Positions 38,071-47,501 of a stretch of 64,000 nt of DNA are shown piece after piece (position 1 is the stretch's first letter; each line of letters starts with the position of its first letter). Position numbers and translations under genes: made by a program. The stretch covers positions 109,621-173,620 of the forward strand of contig NZ_JAHKPK010000014.1 of assembly GCF_018860665.1 (NCBI RefSeq). The letters run 5' to 3'. The notes beneath the pieces are model-generated. The model searched no databases and was not told where the DNA came from. It worked only from the letters and a program-made list of their open reading frames with translations. The DNA is from Pacificibacter marinus. GTDB taxonomy: Bacteria > Pseudomonadota > Alphaproteobacteria > Rhodobacterales > Rhodobacteraceae.

Positions 38071-38820
38071 ATGATCGCTAAAAAAACGAATAAAACCGCC
38101 ATACTTTATCGCATGGTTATGACAGATCACATGTGTCCCTACGGTCTCAAATCCAAAGACCTGTTAGAGCGCAACGGCTTTGTTGTTGAGGATCGGCACT
38201 TGACCTCGCGCGATGAAGTGGAGGCATTCAAGGCCGAACATGATGTCGAAACAACGCCACAGGTTTTTATTGATGGCAAACGCATTGGTGGCTTTGATGA
38301 CCTAAGCGCATACTTTGGCACAGCAACGAAACCCAAAAATGCGACAACTTATAAACCCGTGATTGCACTTTTTAGCATCGCAGCGCTGTTGGCCGTTTGC
38401 GTGACATGGCTGTCTCTTGGGACCGTTGTCGCGGGGCGCACCTTGGAGTGGTTCATCTCGATTTCAATGGTGTTGTTGGGCCTTCAAAAACTGCAAGATG
38501 TCGAACGCTTTGCAACGATGTTTTTGAATTACGATTTATTGGCACAGCGCTGGGTTCGCTACGGTTACATTTATCCTTTTGTTGAAACTGGCGCGGGCCT
38601 TTTGATGATGGCAGGCCTATTGACTTGGCTTTCCGCACCCGCTGCGCTGTTTGTTGCAAGCATCGGGGCGATAAGCGTCTTCAAGGCCGTCTACATCGAC
38701 AAACGTGAATTGAAATGCGCCTGCGTTGGCGGGGACAGTAATGTTCCGTTGGGATTCGTCTCACTGACTGAAAACGTGATGATGGTGGGCATGGCTGTCT
38801 GGATGCTCTCTAAACTGTGA
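38071..38820 (+). CDS. glutaredoxin-MauE fusion membrane protein
   Basis: A 249-residue protein with an N-terminal glutaredoxin domain (HMCPYGLKSKDLLERNG with C22, then TTPQVFIDGKRIGGFDDL) joined to a C-terminal MauE/DoxX-like domain of four membrane segments (about 95-249), including KCACVGGDSNVPLGFVSLTEN. The redox motif is CPYG, one cysteine only. The start is ATG 38071 with AAAGGA 8 nt upstream, just past the MerR-type promoter; the frame from 38020 is not used. It likely supplies thiol redox power or metal handling at the membrane for the cuproenzyme downstream. Confidence 0.85.
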   Translation: MIAKKTNKTAILYRMVMTDHMCPYGLKSKDLLERNGFVVEDRHLTSRDEVEAFKAEHDVETTPQVFIDGKRIGGFDDLSAYFGTATKPKNATTYKPVIALFSIAALLAVCVTWLSLGTVVAGRTLEWFISISMVLLGLQKLQDVERFATMFLNYDLLAQRWVRYGYIYPFVETGAGLLMMAGLLTWLSAPAALFVASIGAISVFKAVYIDKRELKCACVGGDSNVPLGFVSLTENVMMVGMAVWMLSKL

Positions 38821-38892
38821 TGCGCAATGGTTTGACCTTCCACCTAGGGGAAGCTGTAGCACAGTTAAAAATGATGGAAACGAGAGGCTTTA

Positions 38893-39327
38893 ATGAAACA
38901 TAAACTCGCAATTGGCGCACTTATTATTGTGGGTGGGATAGCCTATCTGACCTCGCCAAAAGATGTGCCAAGCGCATCATCCGCGCCTCAGTCCAATGCT
39001 ACACAAGGTGCGTTGGCACAAGTCCTCATACCAGAGGTACTGTCGCAAAATGCTCAAATTGGAAAACGTGCGTTTGATGCCACCTGTGCCGCGTGTCACG
39101 GGACAAACGCGGCAGGGCAAGTCGGGGTTGCACCACCTTTGGTTCATAAAATCTATGAACCAAGTCATCATGGTGATGATGCCTTTCAAAGGGCTGCAGC
39201 CTCAGGCGTGCGCGCACATCATTGGCGGTTTGGAGATATGCCTCCAGTTGACGGTGTGACGCGCGGCGACGTGACCATGATCATCGCTTATATTCGCGAA
39301 CTACAGCGCGCAAATGGAATCAACTGA
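38893..39327 (+). CDS. c-type cytochrome, membrane-anchored or periplasmic
   Basis: A 144-residue monohaem cytochrome c. An N-terminal hydrophobic segment (residues 5-22) acts as signal or anchor, the haem site is C65-A-A-C-H69, and the axial methionine is probably in GDMPPV near 116. It sits 73 bp after the glutaredoxin-MauE gene and its stop touches the start of the multicopper oxidase gene (TGATGA), so it is a likely electron partner of that enzyme. Confidence 0.88.
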   Translation: MKHKLAIGALIIVGGIAYLTSPKDVPSASSAPQSNATQGALAQVLIPEVLSQNAQIGKRAFDATCAACHGTNAAGQVGVAPPLVHKIYEPSHHGDDAFQRAAASGVRAHHWRFGDMPPVDGVTRGDVTMIIAYIRELQRANGIN

Positions 39328-40631
39328 TGACTTTGAATAGACGGCAGTTTTTAGCTACGGCATCGGCATTCTCAATGCTGCCAATGCCCCTTTGGGCCGC
39401 GACAAGCACGGCTCATTTGCGTGCAGAGCCGGTAACGCAACAAATCTTGCCCAATGGTGGCCCAGCAACACAGATGCTTGGGTTTAACGGGTCCACACCT
39501 GGTCCAACAGTGCGCCTGCCGCGTGGCAAGCGCGCAAACATTAAGGTTGAGAATGGCTTGGATGAGGGGACTTCAGTCCACTGGCATGGCATTCGCTTAG
39601 AAAACCGGATGGACGGAGTGCCCGAGTTGACACAAGAACTCATCCTTCCGAATGACAGCAAAACCTATAGCTTTACGCCGCCTGATGCCGGCACCTTTTG
39701 GTATCACTCGCACTACATTTCGCAAGAGCAAGTGGCGCGGGGCATGATGGGGGTTTTGATCGTCGAAGACGATACGCCACCAGACGTAGATTACGACATC
39801 AGCGTGCTCATTTCGGATTGGCTGATGCAAGATGATGGCAGCTTGAACGACGCGTTTAGCGACATGCACTCCATGGCTCATGGTGGATATATGGGAAATT
39901 TCGCACGTGCGTTTTTATCACAAACGCAGGTCAAGCTAGGGGATCGCGTGCGCTTTCGCCTGATCAATGGCGCTACAAATCGAATATTTCCAATGGCGAT
40001 TGGCGGCATCAACGGTAAAATCGTTGCACTTGATGGTATGGCTTTAAACGCTCCACGCCCGATAACCGAACTGGTTCTTGCGCCAGCACAGCGCGTTGAT
40101 GTGATCGCTGATATCAACGGCCCCGTCAGCTTTGATATGGTGTCACGCCAAGGCGCGTTTAAATTGGCGGATTTGGTTGTTGAAGGCACTAATACAGTCC
40201 GTCAAATAGCTCAAATTGAACCTCTGGAACCGCATGGTCTTTCTCGTCCAGATGAGCCCAGGCAACACCTGACCTTGCAAATGCAAGGCGGAGCCATGAG
40301 CGGGCGGCATGGAGGCGACAATATCTGGGCTTTCAACGATACCTCAGATTTACCGCAAACGCCCTTTGGCACCTTTCAACGTGGTGAGACGGTGAAAATC
40401 ACGATGGTCAATGACACAGCATTTGCCCACGGCATTCACCTACATGGGCATCATTTCTATGAGGTTGAAGCGGATGGCAGCTTAGGTGACTTGCGTGATA
40501 CCACGCTTGTAAATGCTGGTGAAAGCAAAGATATCATCTGCGTTTTCGACAATCCTGGCCGCTGGCTGTTGCACTGCCATATGCTTAGTCATGCCATCGG
40601 AGGAATGCGCACTTGGGTCAATGTCCTATGA
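39327..40631 (+). CDS. multicopper oxidase (CueO/CopA type), Tat-exported
   Basis: A 434-residue three-domain multicopper oxidase. The N-terminus NRRQFLATASAFSMLPMPLWA reads as a Tat signal. Copper ligand motifs are all present: HWHGIRL near residue 87, HSHY near 127, HGIHLHGHHF near 370 and HCHMLSHAIGGM near 417, which includes the type 1 site with Met. Such enzymes oxidise Cu(I) or organic donors while reducing O2 to water in the periplasm. Its two flanking cytochromes and the MerR regulator point to copper detoxification. Confidence 0.93.
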   Translation: MTLNRRQFLATASAFSMLPMPLWAATSTAHLRAEPVTQQILPNGGPATQMLGFNGSTPGPTVRLPRGKRANIKVENGLDEGTSVHWHGIRLENRMDGVPELTQELILPNDSKTYSFTPPDAGTFWYHSHYISQEQVARGMMGVLIVEDDTPPDVDYDISVLISDWLMQDDGSLNDAFSDMHSMAHGGYMGNFARAFLSQTQVKLGDRVRFRLINGATNRIFPMAIGGINGKIVALDGMALNAPRPITELVLAPAQRVDVIADINGPVSFDMVSRQGAFKLADLVVEGTNTVRQIAQIEPLEPHGLSRPDEPRQHLTLQMQGGAMSGRHGGDNIWAFNDTSDLPQTPFGTFQRGETVKITMVNDTAFAHGIHLHGHHFYEVEADGSLGDLRDTTLVNAGESKDIICVFDNPGRWLLHCHMLSHAIGGMRTWVNVL

Positions 40632-41053
40632 AAATACTTACATCGTTCTTAATCGTTTTCGCATCAAGTGCTGCGGCAGATCACGAACTTGACGCACGCG
40701 ACTTAAATAAGGGTCGCGAGCTTTATGTCGAATCTTGTGCTGCCTGCCATGGCCCTGATTTAAGGGGGCAGCCCGATTGGAAAATCCCAAACGATGAGGG
40801 CATTTTGCCAGCACCGCCGCATGACCGGACAGGGCACACATGGCATCACGATAACGCTTTGCTGTTTGACTACACAAAATTTGGTGGAAGCGGAACTTTG
40901 GCTTTGCGAGGCATCAACGACTTCAAAAGCGGAATGCCGGCATTCAAAAACACGCTGTCAGACGACGATATCTGGACCATATTGGCCTATATAAAATCAA
41001 CTTGGCCAGAGAGGGAGCAGCAAGTCCAAGCCAGCCGCAATCCACCCCATTAA
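40628..41053 (+). CDS. c-type cytochrome, periplasmic
   Basis: A 141-residue monohaem cytochrome c with a signal peptide (MKILTSFLIVFASSAAA), haem site C37-A-A-C-H41 and a probable axial Met in SGMPAF near 108. The start overlaps the oxidase stop by ATGA, so the two are translated together. It is the last gene of the copper-type operon. Proposed role: electron transfer to or from the multicopper oxidase. Confidence 0.88.
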   Translation: MKILTSFLIVFASSAAADHELDARDLNKGRELYVESCAACHGPDLRGQPDWKIPNDEGILPAPPHDRTGHTWHHDNALLFDYTKFGGSGTLALRGINDFKSGMPAFKNTLSDDDIWTILAYIKSTWPEREQQVQASRNPPH

Positions 41054-41702
41054 TACGTAAACTTCAGACATCAATATGTAACATGTCAGGCCTTCAATTT
41101 CAATTTTTTAGCATAGCTGACATTGGCACATGCTGCAGCGAAAGGCAGCTCTCCGCCAATTCTGTTGAAAAACTCTGTCACGGCACCTGATAGGCAATTT
41201 TTGTAGGAAAATGTTCTGAAGGCGTTGCAAAGCAGCCGAAGACTCGGCATTTGGCTCGTGAATTTAGAACATTGTTCTGCATTTCGAAGAGCGCTGAGAG
41301 CTTCAAGGACTTTTTCAACACAATCCGCCAGAAGTGTAGATCGATGCGAATGGCCCAGAGCCGACCTTCGTGAGGGAAGCAGCCGCTGCGGTGTGGATTA
41401 CCGAAAGCCGACGTTCGAACGTTGCATCCCTGTATCCGGTATCAATGTTGTCCACGTAAGTGTTTAGCCTGACAGGTCTGATAGGTTGGGGGTCAATTCC
41501 CCTTCATGTTCTCTGTCTCGGTGGCTTTCTGGAATACGTCTCGATCAAGCCAATCTCGTCACTCAGTTTAATTTTGCTTTGATAGGGTGTTAACGAGGCA
41601 AATGAATTTTCGCGTGATTGCATTAATGAAAACTTTTGGCGGCTTGCTTTTTATCGGCATTCCGGTGACGGTCGGACATCGGATTTTGGTTAGGGTAAGT
41701 GC
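41054..41702. other. gene-free region with shared repeat fragment
   Basis: No supported gene. 41149-41174 (CTCTCCGCC…ATTCTGTTG then AAAAACT) matches 54903-54928 with one mismatch, and both are preceded by GCGAAAGGC. 41111-41130 holds a diverged copy of the CATAGCTGAC repeat. This looks like debris of dispersed repeats or IS ends. Confidence 0.5.
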
Positions 41703-43799
41703 ATGGCGAGTTTTCTCAAAAGGTTATTCCGCCGCGCTCCCAAGTATCGCGCCCAATCAGATCCTGAACTTCTTCCAAGCTCCCCTCAGCCTGGAAGGGA
41801 TATTGCGTTCTGGAACACACCCGGCTCCAAAAACGCAGAAAGCGATACATTTCAGCAGGAGAATATGAATCGCAGTCTCTCTGATGGTTCATTGCCCGAC
41901 CAGCCATATTTCACACAAATGGAACACCTCAGAAGTGAAGTCACCGCGAAGGATTATCAAAAGGCGGCTGCGGCGGCGCGTGCAAGCCTGCCTTGGATTC
42001 GGAAATGGTTAGAGAACCCCCGCGGAGGTGAAGACAGGCTCGTGCTGTCAATTCCGGCATTGTCTCAGGGCGGGACAATGATGGCCTTCGTTGGCGACGA
42101 AGATGGACTCATGGAGCTTCGCAAGCTGGTTCAGGAATTTGACCATCTGGAACCTTTTAGGAATGAGGCCGAAAACCATTTCACTGATATGGATCTGTTC
42201 AATCAGCTCCGGCATACGATCACGGCCAAGCCTGGCCTGCTGCAGAACCGTTTGAAAACGGAACTGGATGTCTCTGACGGTCGCAAAATCAGCCGTCTTG
42301 TTGCATATCTCGACAAGGCTGGTGAGATCCATCGCGCCAAAAGCGGCAACACCTATGCCCTTTTCATGCAAGGCGCGGATATTCCGGATGTGGTCGCCGC
42401 AACCATCTACGCCGAGCCCCTCTTGCCAAGCTCTCACCGCCATGAAAAAAGTGCTACCAAAGCACGCGAAATTAGCCTTGATAATGTCAAATTTTTCCCG
42501 CTGCCACCATCCCCGCCCAGTTGGGATCATTCGGTAGAGCTCCCACTATCGGGCGAGGACTTTGAGGATCCACAGGGTGCATGGGCGCAAATTGTAGTTG
42601 AAAAGATTGAAAAAGCGAGCCGACCCGACCCAGCATTCCGCAAACATTACACCACCGCTTGCGGGTCGATCTCCTTTGATGATTTGGCAAAATCACAAGC
42701 AAGTTTGGGCAAGGCGGGCGCAGTGGTTCTTTCGGACACCGCAGGTTGCATGGGGACGCCGTCAGCTCTTATACGGGATGTGGCGTGGATTTCGACCCAT
42801 CCAGATGGTGAAGGCTTTGCATCGCGTTCCAAGAGCGGCGTCCTGACGGTCTATAATGGCGATCTCGATGTCGACTTCGAGACCAATCTGGGGCTGGCTC
42901 CGGAGGTCATCGCTAATGCCGCGCGCCTCGATCATGTGGTTGCCACTTCTGGGTTGCGATGTATCGCCCTGACCCCGGATCGAAGCCAATATATGTTCAC
43001 TCATATTGACGAGGCGTGGTGTATCAGCCGCGAGGGCAAGATGGTTTGGGGCGTCAGGGTTCCTCAAAACGAGCCCCGGACCGTGGACCTTGGCAGCATT
43101 CGCGTTGGCACTTCGTCCCAGATCTCTGATGCGCTCAAGACCATGTCTCTTGAAATGCCCATATCACATGAAATGATCCGAAAGAGGTATAGGGAACTCG
43201 CTCGCAAATCCCACCCCGACATCAACCCAGGAGGCGAGGCAGTCATGAAGAAGCTGAACGTATCCTACGAGCTCCTTACAGGCATTGATCCTTCCGAATT
43301 GGAAAGGATCAATGACGCTTCCGATGACCGCGTTGAATTCATATTTACTATGACATATGCGGGCTATCCGGACCGGATCAGCGAGATAGCGTTTTCGGGT
43401 TCTGGCGATGCGGCTCTAATTGCCACATCCTCAGGTCGCGTCATTCGTGTGGATGGTCAGGGCATCCCAGAGGTAGTTTATGAGCTCGGGGCCTACCCGC
43501 ATCGGATCATTGAAACCGAGTCGTATCTTTACCTTAAGACCTTCAGTCGATTGTATGTGCTGGACAACGATAAGCTCGTGGCTCTCGAAGACTGTCCTGT
43601 CAAATGTGACTTTCTGGTCAGCAAAGGGCTGCTCCTACTCGTCGAGAACAAGGGGATCAGGGTCTTTACCGAAGATGGCCGCCCGCTGGGCGTAGCCTTG
43701 ACTAAGTCACCCATTCGCAGAGCTTACATAGACAGAACGGATCTTGTTATTGAGACACGGACGCAGCGCGCTCGGTTCTCGGGCCTAAAAGCCCCTTAA
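41703..43799 (+). CDS. protein with internal J domain and propeller-like repeats
   Basis: A 698-residue cytoplasmic protein of unknown function. A J domain lies well inside the chain, about residues 480-525, with a conserved HPD at 504-506 (ISHEMIRKRYRELARKSHPD…AVMKKLNVSYELL). Segments on both sides (about 335-465 and 535-690) are rich in short beta-strand units such as VAWISTHPDGEGFASRSKSG and IAFSGSGDAALIATSSGRVIRVD, suggesting WD40/propeller-type blades. The HPD implies recruitment of an Hsp70 (DnaK) partner. It has no membrane segment. An AGGG lies before the ATG. Confidence 0.7.
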   Translation: MASFLKRLFRRAPKYRAQSDPELLPSSPQPGRDIAFWNTPGSKNAESDTFQQENMNRSLSDGSLPDQPYFTQMEHLRSEVTAKDYQKAAAAARASLPWIRKWLENPRGGEDRLVLSIPALSQGGTMMAFVGDEDGLMELRKLVQEFDHLEPFRNEAENHFTDMDLFNQLRHTITAKPGLLQNRLKTELDVSDGRKISRLVAYLDKAGEIHRAKSGNTYALFMQGADIPDVVAATIYAEPLLPSSHRHEKSATKAREISLDNVKFFPLPPSPPSWDHSVELPLSGEDFEDPQGAWAQIVVEKIEKASRPDPAFRKHYTTACGSISFDDLAKSQASLGKAGAVVLSDTAGCMGTPSALIRDVAWISTHPDGEGFASRSKSGVLTVYNGDLDVDFETNLGLAPEVIANAARLDHVVATSGLRCIALTPDRSQYMFTHIDEAWCISREGKMVWGVRVPQNEPRTVDLGSIRVGTSSQISDALKTMSLEMPISHEMIRKRYRELARKSHPDINPGGEAVMKKLNVSYELLTGIDPSELERINDASDDRVEFIFTMTYAGYPDRISEIAFSGSGDAALIATSSGRVIRVDGQGIPEVVYELGAYPHRIIETESYLYLKTFSRLYVLDNDKLVALEDCPVKCDFLVSKGLLLLVENKGIRVFTEDGRPLGVALTKSPIRRAYIDRTDLVIETRTQRARFSGLKAP

Positions 43800-43840
43800 C
43801 CTTTTGCGACCCGCCGCGAATATCTAGTTCCCAGCCCTTG

Positions 43841-43922
43841 TGTCGATTGACGCGAACGGCCCAAAGCTGCCATCCGTACACATCATTGACGCTGCAATGC
43901 AGCTTCCCCGAAGCGGACGTTA
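43841..43922. repeat. dispersed intergenic repeat, copy 2
   Basis: TGTCGATTGACGCGAACGGC followed by CCAAAGCTGCC, then GCTGCAATGCAGCTTCCCCG and AAGCGGACGTT. This is the fullest copy of the family. Confidence 0.75.
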
Positions 43923-43961
43923 CATGCTAGTATGCGGAGATTGTATTTTGGAGTTTAGATA

Positions 43962-44339
43962 GTGACGAAACTGCCTGTAAGAGCTCTCCCACCCAACGAT
44001 ACTGGACGTCTGTTGGTTCGCATAAACAGTAAGCACCGATCTGGTATCCCGCGTTATGGCATTGCGCAACTAATGAACACCGACAATGATAAATCTGTAA
44101 AAGCCCTTGTTCTTGGCCATGATGATGACACTGCCATCTTCATGCCGTACGACATCAGAAAAGCCCTCGGCACAGACAAGGGTGCAGACCTCGAATTTAC
44201 AGTCCAGAAAACTGGTTGGTTCGGCAAGATTTGTTGGCTTCTCGGGACCCCTGATCCATCGGTTCATGTACCGGCATGGCTTGCACTAATATCTGTGTGT
44301 TTGGGTGTCTTAGGAGTCGCAATCGCCATTTGCAGTTGA
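43962..44339 (+). CDS. hypothetical protein with C-terminal membrane anchor
   Basis: A 125-residue protein starting at GTG 43962, with GGAG 9 nt upstream. The first 100 residues look soluble and beta-rich (GRLLVRINSKHRSGIPRYGIAQL, ALVLGHDDDTAIFMPYDIRKALG), and residues 103-124 form one hydrophobic helix, so it is probably tail-anchored in the inner membrane. I recognise no family. Flanked on both sides by copies of the dispersed repeat, which suggests it is an exchangeable cargo unit. Confidence 0.6.
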   Translation: MTKLPVRALPPNDTGRLLVRINSKHRSGIPRYGIAQLMNTDNDKSVKALVLGHDDDTAIFMPYDIRKALGTDKGADLEFTVQKTGWFGKICWLLGTPDPSVHVPAWLALISVCLGVLGVAIAICS

Positions 44340-44406
44340 CGGCCCAAAGCCGCCGTTGGCTGGATACCCATACGCTGCGCTGCAGCTTCACGGAAGCAGA
44401 CATTGG
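44338..44406. repeat. dispersed intergenic repeat, copy 3
   Basis: GGCCCAAAGCCGCCGTTGGC, then GCTGCGCTGCAGCTTCACGG and AAGCAGACATTGG. It starts at the stop codon of the preceding gene. Confidence 0.72.
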
Positions 44407-44525
44407 AATCGAAATGCAGCATTTTTGTTGATTATAAATCGGCTGTGCGGAAAAGCGACACATCCGGCAAATTGTCCTAAGGCTGCTTCGCGACAAAGAC
44501 CTCTACTGGCACAAGCAACAAAGGG

Positions 44526-44840
44526 TTATTCGCTTTTGGATCGGTGTTCAGCGGGCGTGGACGCAGTATCGGGTCTTCGCGTGTTTTTATACCAACCGAA
44601 CCCCACGCCGCAGGTCAACCCGATGCCGGCAGGCAAGATCGCGAATATAGCGATAATCACCAGTCCGATACCCTCCCAGCCTGTGCCCTGAGCGGCATAT
44701 TGCAGATATCCGAGAAGCAGCGCGATGCAGGCGATAACGGCAACAGGCTTCCACCAGTAATGCTTGCGCATCGCGTAGCCGATGGACACCGAGATGGCGA
44801 AAATCACGAAAGAGCCCAATGGAAGCAGAATTTCATTCAT
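44526..44840 (-). CDS. small membrane protein, hypothetical
   Basis: A 104-residue protein with three hydrophobic segments (about 5-20, 30-48 and 55-80) and a charged C-terminal tail. I take the ATG at 44840 (MNEILLP), preceded by GAGGG; the frame extends to 44906 without support. It has no recognised family and lies alone on the reverse strand between cargo genes. Confidence 0.6.
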   Translation of the reverse strand: MNEILLPLGSFVIFAISVSIGYAMRKHYWWKPVAVIACIALLLGYLQYAAQGTGWEGIGLVIIAIFAILPAGIGLTCGVGFGWYKNTRRPDTASTPAEHRSKSE

Positions 44841-45033
44841 AGCAGATTGCCCTCTTTCAATGTGATGCGTGGTGTCTATCAGGTAACTTGCGCCATGAAA
44901 ATTCACTTCCTGTCCCTATGCGCCCCGCCATAGACGTTACTGCGAATGGCGGGGCGATATGACCCCGTAAATATGATCGCAAAATCCACCAACACCTGCA
45001 ATGATGGGGCGATTTTGTAAGAGATGAGATCGT

Positions 45034-45972
45034 ATGCCTATGCCCTACCCGTTGCTTTATGACGATGGAATCGCCGCTTTGCCCGCGTTTCGGACGCTTG
45101 CATATTTGGATGGCACGCCCGATGATCCACAGATTGCTTTAGCTGTCGGCGAGATGTTCGAAGCGTTCGTCGCGCGATTTGGGGACGATCTGGGGTTGCT
45201 GTCCATGCGTCTTGTGGGCCGTTCGGGAAAGCCGTCGAAGGTCACGCCAAAGGCGCTGCACGCCCTACGCGATTGGATCTCGGCGCCGGATCGGTTGGAC
45301 TCTGGCGCGGGGGTGCGTCTGGGCTCGCTCAACACCGAAGACCTGCCCCCCGCCATGCCGTGGTTTCGCCTTGAGCAGCGCTACGATGATCAAACGCTCG
45401 TGGAAATCTCGGTCGCGCCGGACGCGCCCGATCTGCTGGGTTTTGCAGATGAGATCGCAGCCGCATTGGCCACGGCGCCGATGATCTGTGCAGCGCAGGG
45501 CTTTGGGTTCTTTTTGCCCACAGTCTATGACAGCCTTAATTGGCTCCTGCCGCGTCTTGCTGGTCGCTATAAGACTGCGCTGTTGCACACGCTTGATATG
45601 CCCTCTTGCGGGTTGCGTCGCGCCCATTCGGCGATGCCCTATACCGACAATATGCAGCCCGGGATTGCGGACATCGGATGGCGCACGTTCATAGGGCCAG
45701 AGTATCTTGATCGCCTGCCAAAATCCTTTGACCTCCCCCGCGATGTGAGTGTTGATGCACGCGATGCGATGCTGATCCTAACAGCGAGTGACGCACCGAT
45801 TTGGGGCGACGTCCAGCAGGCGGAAAATATCGACAGTTACCGTGCGATTGCCTCCGCACTCGCCCCTGTGCGCTATCCCTTTGCCATTGCGCTCAATCAG
45901 AACTTTGGCGGCGATACGGCGGCGGCCGATCAGGCTGATCTAATCAAAGCCCATTATCAAAGGCTGAATTGA
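45034..45972 (+). CDS. DUF3396-like (type VI immunity family) protein
   Basis: A 312-residue cytoplasmic protein. The C-terminal half with DIGWRTFIGPEYLDRLP and the closing ALAPVRYP segment resembles the DUF3396/type VI immunity family, whose members are found with polymorphic toxins and T6SS effectors. No toxin gene is visible beside it, so it may be an orphan immunity gene. The family call is from memory of motifs and is only moderately secure. Confidence 0.5.
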   Translation: MPMPYPLLYDDGIAALPAFRTLAYLDGTPDDPQIALAVGEMFEAFVARFGDDLGLLSMRLVGRSGKPSKVTPKALHALRDWISAPDRLDSGAGVRLGSLNTEDLPPAMPWFRLEQRYDDQTLVEISVAPDAPDLLGFADEIAAALATAPMICAAQGFGFFLPTVYDSLNWLLPRLAGRYKTALLHTLDMPSCGLRRAHSAMPYTDNMQPGIADIGWRTFIGPEYLDRLPKSFDLPRDVSVDARDAMLILTASDAPIWGDVQQAENIDSYRAIASALAPVRYPFAIALNQNFGGDTAAADQADLIKAHYQRLN

Positions 45973-46484
45973 TCGATACTGTTGTTCGGATCTTTCACAA
46001 CCTGCTCACCCCCTAAATCTGTCATGAACAGATTTTACAGCACGCATTTGAAGCAGCTAGGTGTTGATTGAACTGCGCCCCGCAAGAAAAACAAAAACGG
46101 CCAGCGTCCATACACACCACGGCGCAAGGCCGGTTTCGGATAGGGTTCCGACAATTGCGAAAGGAAGCGCGATGCCCGCTCCCAAGAAGACAACGCAAAC
46201 AGCGCCAGCAAATTCAAAGAATGTTGCGATTACGCTACTCTTACCGCGAAGAGCCGCGTTCAAGCGCGCATGGCCGCCGTGCGGATGTTGCGCAGCAACA
46301 GCTGGAGCGCGCAATCTTCGCATTGGAGCGTTCAGGATGGAAGCGAGCCAAATCGCAGCACTTAAGCAAACGCAAGCAAATTGGGAAAGTTATGCAAAAG
46401 CTCAAGCGAACTTGAATCTGTGACGGTGAGCCGGACTGGCGAATTGAAGCGAATGCTCGAAGAAATGCGAGAGAGATATGGGGA
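45973..46484. other. region without a confident gene
   Basis: About 510 bp. On the reverse strand, 46057-46323 could encode an 88-residue product with two hydrophobic segments (VIATFFEFAGAVCVVFLGAG and WCVWTLAVFVFLAG), but start and ribosome site are unclear. On the forward strand short heptad-like stretches occur in shifting frames, which suggests a decayed coiled-coil gene. Confidence 0.35.
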
Positions 46485-47110
46485 TTAAACGCGTTTTGCG
46501 TGAACGGTTTTTCGGTCAACTTCAACTTCAAATTCGATTCCGTCTGCGCGAATCCTATAGAAATGAACCGCCATGCTTAGGTATTCAGTTCTAGGCCCAT
46601 CCTGAATTAATTGACCATCAGAATGATCTTCTTCTTTGAACCTGCGGTCTCTCCAAAAATACTGAAGGCATTCGATTTTCCTGGGAACGCCCCCCATGTC
46701 GTCAAAAACGGCTTCCACGGCCAATGCTGCCGCTGCATTTCTTCCCAAGACCACGTCAGGTCTGGAAAAATACTTTTTAATTGAGTTCGCGGCATTCCTC
46801 CACGCTTCCAAATTCTCAGATGCGGGCTTCGCAAGAAAGAATGTCGCCACTAGTGCAGGCCAATACTCAGTTGCGATTTGGACGATTGTTGCAAATGCAG
46901 GGAGTGAATAACCAGGGGCGACATCCACTGTCCGTCCTCAAATTTTTTAGAAAACTCCTTTTCTAGCTGTGCCTTATACCACTCATATTGCTGTTCTTCA
47001 TCAAGGTCGCTTGGTTTCCCGTAGCTATCATCGACAATGCAAACGAGAATTTTCTCTGGGCCTTCGTAAGCTTGGCCGCCATGTTTTTGCATAATCACCT
47101 TTCCAGCCAC
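46485..47110 (-). pseudogene. hypothetical gene, apparently frameshifted
   Basis: Two reverse-strand frames overlap: 47110-46850 (86 residues, starting MAGKVIMQKHGGQ) and 46928-46485 (147 residues, starting MDVAPGYS). Reading the first to about 46925 and then shifting gives one protein of roughly 207 residues in which KKFEDGQW is continued by DVAPGYSLPAFATIVQ. This reads more naturally than two overlapping genes. I recognise no family. It may be a true frameshift, a sequencing error or a programmed shift. Confidence 0.5.
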
Positions 47111-47501
47111 ACGGACTTAACAATGGTCGGGGCCCTTTTCGGCCCGTCTCTGTGCATAAGATCGCGTTCCTGGCGCTCTATGTCCAGTCCTACATGCTCG
47201 AAGTGTCCAGCTCCCCTCAGCGGTCCGAGATGATTTCCCAATCCCGCACGGGGTGGCCCCGGCTGAGCTTCGTGACCCGCCCCAAAAAGACATTCGCACT
47301 AGACGCTGCGCTGAACCCGCTGCAGGTGCGAAAGAACTCGCCAGATTTTCCCGAAAGCGTGACCGCTCGCCGCTACCTTGATCTAACCGACCTGCATCGG
47401 CTACATTCTGAGGTTCAGTAGTTCGGGGATTGGGTGGAGGAAAAGAGCACGATTGCAAGAGGCGGGAATGTCGTGGTTCTGAAAAAGGAAGGAAACCCCA
47501 T
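47111..47501. other. intergenic region, possible 3' gene fragment
   Basis: A forward frame at 47152-47421 gives about 89 residues (RPKKTFALDAALNPLQVRKN…) that look protein-like but match nothing I know. It may be the tail of a lost gene. No start signal is convincing. Confidence 0.3.

Noticed and set aside
44544..44933. 129-residue forward open frame
   Set aside because: Antisense to the membrane protein at 44526-44840, which has the better ribosome site and hydrophobic pattern.
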